A stretch of DNA of 64,000 nucleotides from Oscillospiraceae bacterium (GTDB lineage Bacteria; Bacillota; Clostridia; UBA1212; SIG427), in NCBI GenBank assembly GCA_015069135.1, contig SVJE01000001.1:1-64000 (forward strand), in the 5' to 3' direction. Below the pieces are notes generated by a model that had not been told where the DNA came from, made no database searches, and saw only the letters and a program-made list of their open reading frames with translations. Positions 61,723 to 64,000 of the stretch are shown here, piece by piece. Position 1 is the first letter of the stretch. Every line of letters begins with the position of its first letter. Made by a program: the position numbers and the translations under genes.

Positions 61723-61818
61723 ACGGAAAATCCTTTCGAATTCAACCTAACATATATTCGAGTCTATTATACCAAAAAATTTTCCATTTGCATAATATAT
61801 TATTGAGGAGATGTTTTT

Positions 61819-61935
61819 ATGACTGCATACAACAAATTTTTATGGGAGCAGAAAAGACCATTGATGCTGAATGTAATAAGGATTATTCTGATTTTCATAA
61901 TTGCGTTTTACCTTTTTGTGTTTAAAAAATTTTAA
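61819..61935 (+). CDS. 38-residue membrane protein upstream of spoIIA
   Basis: Short frame with a well-placed GAGGAG 8 bases before ATG 61819. The product begins MTAYNKFLWEQKRPL, has one hydrophobic helix (about residues 17-35, rich in Ile, Leu and Phe) and ends FKKF, so a single-span membrane peptide with a basic C-terminus is predicted. It lies between the PBP gene (divergent) and the spoIIA operon (93 bases downstream). No family recognised. Confidence 0.6.
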   Translation: MTAYNKFLWEQKRPLMLNVIRIILIFIIAFYLFVFKKF

Positions 61936-61940
61936 TAAAA

Positions 61941-61977
61941 ATTATTTCCCAAAATGTACCAATTTCCGGGAAATAAT
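61941..61977. promoter_or_regulatory. Inverted repeat before the spoIIA operon
   Basis: Perfect 10-bp arms ATTATTTCCC/GGGAAATAAT with a 17-base spacer, 52 bases before spoIIAA. Could be an operator or a weak terminator of the small upstream gene. Confidence 0.55.
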
Positions 61978-62028
61978 ATATACTTAAAAAAATAACATTT
62001 TACAAAAGAGAAAGGCAGGAGATGTAAA

Positions 62029-62373
62029 ATGCAGATACGTATCAGACGAGAAAATAATATTTTGACTTTTTCACTTTCAGGAGAATTGGATCACCACAGT
62101 GCAGATGAGGTAAGACGAAGAATGGACACTGCATTGCTGGCTAATGTATGCAAACATGTAATTTTTGATTTTACCGGATTAACTTTTATGGACAGTTCCG
62201 GAATCGGTATGCTGATGGGGAGAAATAAGAGCGTGGAAATTCTGGGTGGCAAGGCGTTTATTGTGTGTAACGGCACAGTTGAAAAATTGCTTGCCATGTC
62301 AGGTGTTTTTAGTCATATAAAAAAAGCTGACAGCGTTGAGATTATAAAAGAAAGTTTAAGAGGTGAGGGTTAA
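62029..62373 (+). CDS. spoIIAA: Anti-sigma-F factor antagonist
   Basis: 114 residues, STAS domain. FTGLTFMDSSGIGMLMGR contains the regulatory serine (the second Ser of DSSG) phosphorylated by SpoIIAB. When dephosphorylated in the forespore it binds SpoIIAB and frees sigma-F. GCAGGAG precedes ATG 62029. The stop overlaps the spoIIAB ATG by one base. Confidence 0.96.
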   Translation: MQIRIRRENNILTFSLSGELDHHSADEVRRRMDTALLANVCKHVIFDFTGLTFMDSSGIGMLMGRNKSVEILGGKAFIVCNGTVEKLLAMSGVFSHIKKADSVEIIKESLRGEG

Positions 62374-62816
62374 TGGAATACATAAACAGGTTAAGTTGTG
62401 AGTTTGAAGCAAGATCTTCAAATGAAGGACTTGCAAGAACAATCGTGGCGTCTTTGGCTTTATCATTGGATCCTACTCTTGATGAACTGGATGATCTTCG
62501 TACTGCTGTAAGTGAAGCTGTTACAAACAGTATTATCCATGGATATAATCAGGAATGTTGTCCTGAAAACATAGTATATATGGATTGTATTCTTTATGAA
62601 GACAGGATTTCTGTTACAGTAAGGGACAAAGGTTGTGGTATTGAAGATGTAAATAAGGCCATGCAGCCACTTTATACTTCTGCACCGGAGATGGAAAGGT
62701 CAGGTATGGGTTTTACCGTAATGGAAACTTTTACTGACAGACTAGTGGTTAAATCAACGCCGGGGGAGGGAACTTCTGTAACAATGGTTAAGATTTTTTC
62801 TAAAAACAGGGAGTGA
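62373..62816 (+). CDS. spoIIAB: Anti-sigma-F factor / serine kinase
   Basis: 147 residues, GHKL-type ATPase. The N box reads AVSEAVTNSIIHGY (about 46-59), the G1 box VRDKGCGI (about 88-95), the G2 box SGMGFTVM (about 110-117). It binds sigma-F and phosphorylates SpoIIAA. Second gene of spoIIA, coupled to spoIIAA; sigF follows after 6 bases. Confidence 0.96.
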   Translation: MEYINRLSCEFEARSSNEGLARTIVASLALSLDPTLDELDDLRTAVSEAVTNSIIHGYNQECCPENIVYMDCILYEDRISVTVRDKGCGIEDVNKAMQPLYTSAPEMERSGMGFTVMETFTDRLVVKSTPGEGTSVTMVKIFSKNRE

Positions 62817-62822
62817 CCTTCT

Positions 62823-63536
62823 ATGCAACCTAAAGACATGGATTTGCTGAAGTTGGCAGCTTCTGGTGACAATGTTGCTTTAGAAAAATTAGTGGAACAG
62901 AATTATGGATTGGTACTTAGTATTGTAAAAAGATTTTCTAACAGAGGTGTTGACAGAGAAGATTTAATACAGATTGGATCTATAGGGCTTATTAAAGCAA
63001 TTAAGAACTTTAATACAGATTATGACGTAATGTTTTCTACTTATGCTGTGCCTATGATTGCAGGTGAAATTAAACGATTTTTAAGAGATGATGGACCGGT
63101 AAAGGTATCAAGAAGTCTTAAAGAACTATACATGAAAGCCAGGGCAGCAAGTGTTGCTTTAAGCATTAAACTGGGGCGGGAACCTGGACTTTCTGAAGTT
63201 GCAGAATCTTTAAATGTTTCTGTGGAAGACCTTACGTTGGCTATGGAGGCTCAGGAAAGTCCGGAGTCATTTTACAGTATGTGTGAAGGAGAAGAGGTTT
63301 ATCTTCTGGACAAGCTATCTGCAGAGAAAGAATCTGAATTTGAGGGTATTCTTGACCGGATGACAGTGGTTTCTTTGTTAAAATGTCTTGATTCTGAGGA
63401 AAGGAACATAATTACTTTACGTTATCTTAAAAATAAGACTCAAAGTGATGTAGGTAGAGTTATGGGAATTTCTCAGGTTCAGGTTTCGAGAAGAGAGAAA
63501 AGAGCTCTTAAGAAGATGAGAGAACATGCTGATTAG
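62823..63536 (+). CDS. sigF: RNA polymerase sigma-F factor (forespore)
   Basis: 237 residues. Sigma region 2 (GLVLSIVKRFSNRGVDREDLIQIGSIGLIKAIKNFN), region 3, and region 4 with RYLKNKTQSDVGRVMGISQVQVSRREKRALKKM. First compartment-specific sigma of the forespore. GGGAG lies upstream of ATG 62823. The stop codon overlaps the first base of the putative sigma-G -35 of the next gene. Confidence 0.96.
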   Translation: MQPKDMDLLKLAASGDNVALEKLVEQNYGLVLSIVKRFSNRGVDREDLIQIGSIGLIKAIKNFNTDYDVMFSTYAVPMIAGEIKRFLRDDGPVKVSRSLKELYMKARAASVALSIKLGREPGLSEVAESLNVSVEDLTLAMEAQESPESFYSMCEGEEVYLLDKLSAEKESEFEGILDRMTVVSLLKCLDSEERNIITLRYLKNKTQSDVGRVMGISQVQVSRREKRALKKMREHAD

Positions 63537-63565
63537 AATAAATGTTACTTTAACCTGACATAATA
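63536..63565 (+). promoter_or_regulatory. Sigma-G-like promoter of the spoVA operon
   Basis: GAATA (63536-63540), an 18-bp spacer and CATAATA (63559-63565) match the sigma-G consensus (GHATR / CATWHTA) at every position. It lies directly before spoVAC. Confidence 0.7.
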
Positions 63566-63595
63566 GAGATATGTTATGTGGGAGGTAAGTTCATT

Positions 63596-64000
63596 ATGGA
63601 TATTAATCTTAAAAATATTGAGGTTAAAGAATTTTCGCAGCTTGCAGCTAAAAAAGCAAAAAAGACACCTATATTAAAGAACTGCATCAGAGCTTTTTTG
63701 TTTGGTGCAGGCTTTTGTGTTATTGCACAGATTTTTAAGGATTTTATTATGTACAAAGGTGTATCCGAAGAGGATGCTTCAACCTATACAACGATATTTA
63801 TGATTTTTCTGGGGGCTATACTTACTACATTCAATGTGTATGATAACATTGGCAAAGTAGCCGGAGCAGGTTCAGTAGTGCCCGTAAGTGGTTTTGCCAA
63901 CTCAATTGTTTCACCTGCCATGGAGTTTCGCAGTGAGGGTAGAATTTTGGGTTCTGGTGCTCAGATGTTTGTGGTGGCAGGACCTGTTATTGTATATGGT
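63596..64000 (+). CDS. spoVAC: Stage V sporulation protein AC (3' end outside the window)
   Basis: The first 135 residues are visible. An N-terminal basic region is followed by membrane helices with RAFLFGAGFCVIAQ, TIFMIFLGAILTTFNVYDNIGKVAGAGSVVPVSGFANS and GAQMFVVAGPVIVYG, all typical of SpoVAC, the mechanosensitive-type channel used for dipicolinic-acid uptake and release. GGGAGG lies 10 bases before ATG 63596. Confidence 0.95.
   Translation, partial: MDINLKNIEVKEFSQLAAKKAKKTPILKNCIRAFLFGAGFCVIAQIFKDFIMYKGVSEEDASTYTTIFMIFLGAILTTFNVYDNIGKVAGAGSVVPVSGFANSIVSPAMEFRSEGRILGSGAQMFVVAGPVIVYG

Noticed and set aside
62672-62872. Minus-strand frame across the spoIIAB-sigF junction
   Set aside because: It is antisense to two well-identified sporulation genes and has no start signal.

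Overview
The window reads as low-GC chromosomal DNA of an anaerobic, endospore-forming member of the Clostridia, probably an uncultured gut or rumen lineage. Sporulation genes (spoIIAA, spoIIAB, sigF, start of spoVAC, gpr) and Prp-type processing of a ribosomal protein L27 that carries an N-terminal extension place it in the Firmicutes. A glycyl radical enzyme with its activase, the clostridial GGGtGRT gene pair and extracellular proteins with dockerin-like and BspA-like modules fit an obligate anaerobe in a carbohydrate-rich habitat. The species cannot be named from the sequence.

Layout. Positions 1-4.5 kb are a GC-richer mobile-element remnant: a truncated gene, a LexA-like repressor with a near-ideal promoter and a 14-bp palindromic operator candidate, two unknown genes and a large serine recombinase broken by one extra A. 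Positions 4.5-24.6 kb are mostly housekeeping: leucine-rich-repeat and DUF4838 proteins, glnA, a TraB-like lipoprotein, an acetyltransferase, a FAD/Rieske oxidoreductase, tsaE-tsaB-rimI, fba, a degenerate DacF-like protein, ilvE, a cyclophilin lipoprotein, the L21 leader with rplU-prp-rpmA-obgE, an AI-2E-family permease, and the scaffold-like/GGGtGRT pair.

Positions 24,485-31,557 are a 7.1-kb integrative element inserted in the 3' end of the GGGtGRT gene. The att repeats are 94 bp long, and their only differences are silent in the target reading frame. The element encodes a tyrosine recombinase, a small protein, an XRE repressor, a zinc-ribbon membrane protein, a likely structured RNA, an HTH-HNH protein, a divergent SF2 helicase, a repeat-rich gene-free region and a small serine resolvase. 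A third, degraded att-like site at 32,720-32,755 suggests that the adjacent GH43-type gene arrived in an earlier event.

Positions 32.8-45.8 kb hold an acyltransferase-3 protein, a large BspA-like/dockerin protein, a glycyl radical enzyme with an atypical active-site motif plus its activase, a ~250-nt candidate structured RNA directly followed by a PBECR4-type nuclease-like gene, the two radical-SAM-associated genes with rng, and a cell-wall glucosaminidase. Positions 45.8-51.7 kb (minus strand) are a tight six-gene operon: GPH-type transporter, two PlsC acyltransferases, AMP-ligase, dedicated acyl carrier protein, and an LRAT-phosphopantetheinyl transferase fusion. It looks like a dispersed analogue of LplT-Aas lysophospholipid uptake and re-acylation.

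Positions 51.9-64 kb carry a PTS IIC protein, rpsT, gpr with a sigma-G-like promoter, a lipid kinase, a membrane-anchored sigma-factor-like/beta-propeller fusion, a CorC-type protein, proB, a class A PBP, a 38-residue membrane protein, and the spoIIA operon leading into spoVAC. The strongest leads for novelty are the acyl-remodelling operon, the RNA-PBECR4 pair, the protein-gene-targeting element with its third att scar, the sigma-propeller fusion and the hairpin array at 15.45-15.67 kb.
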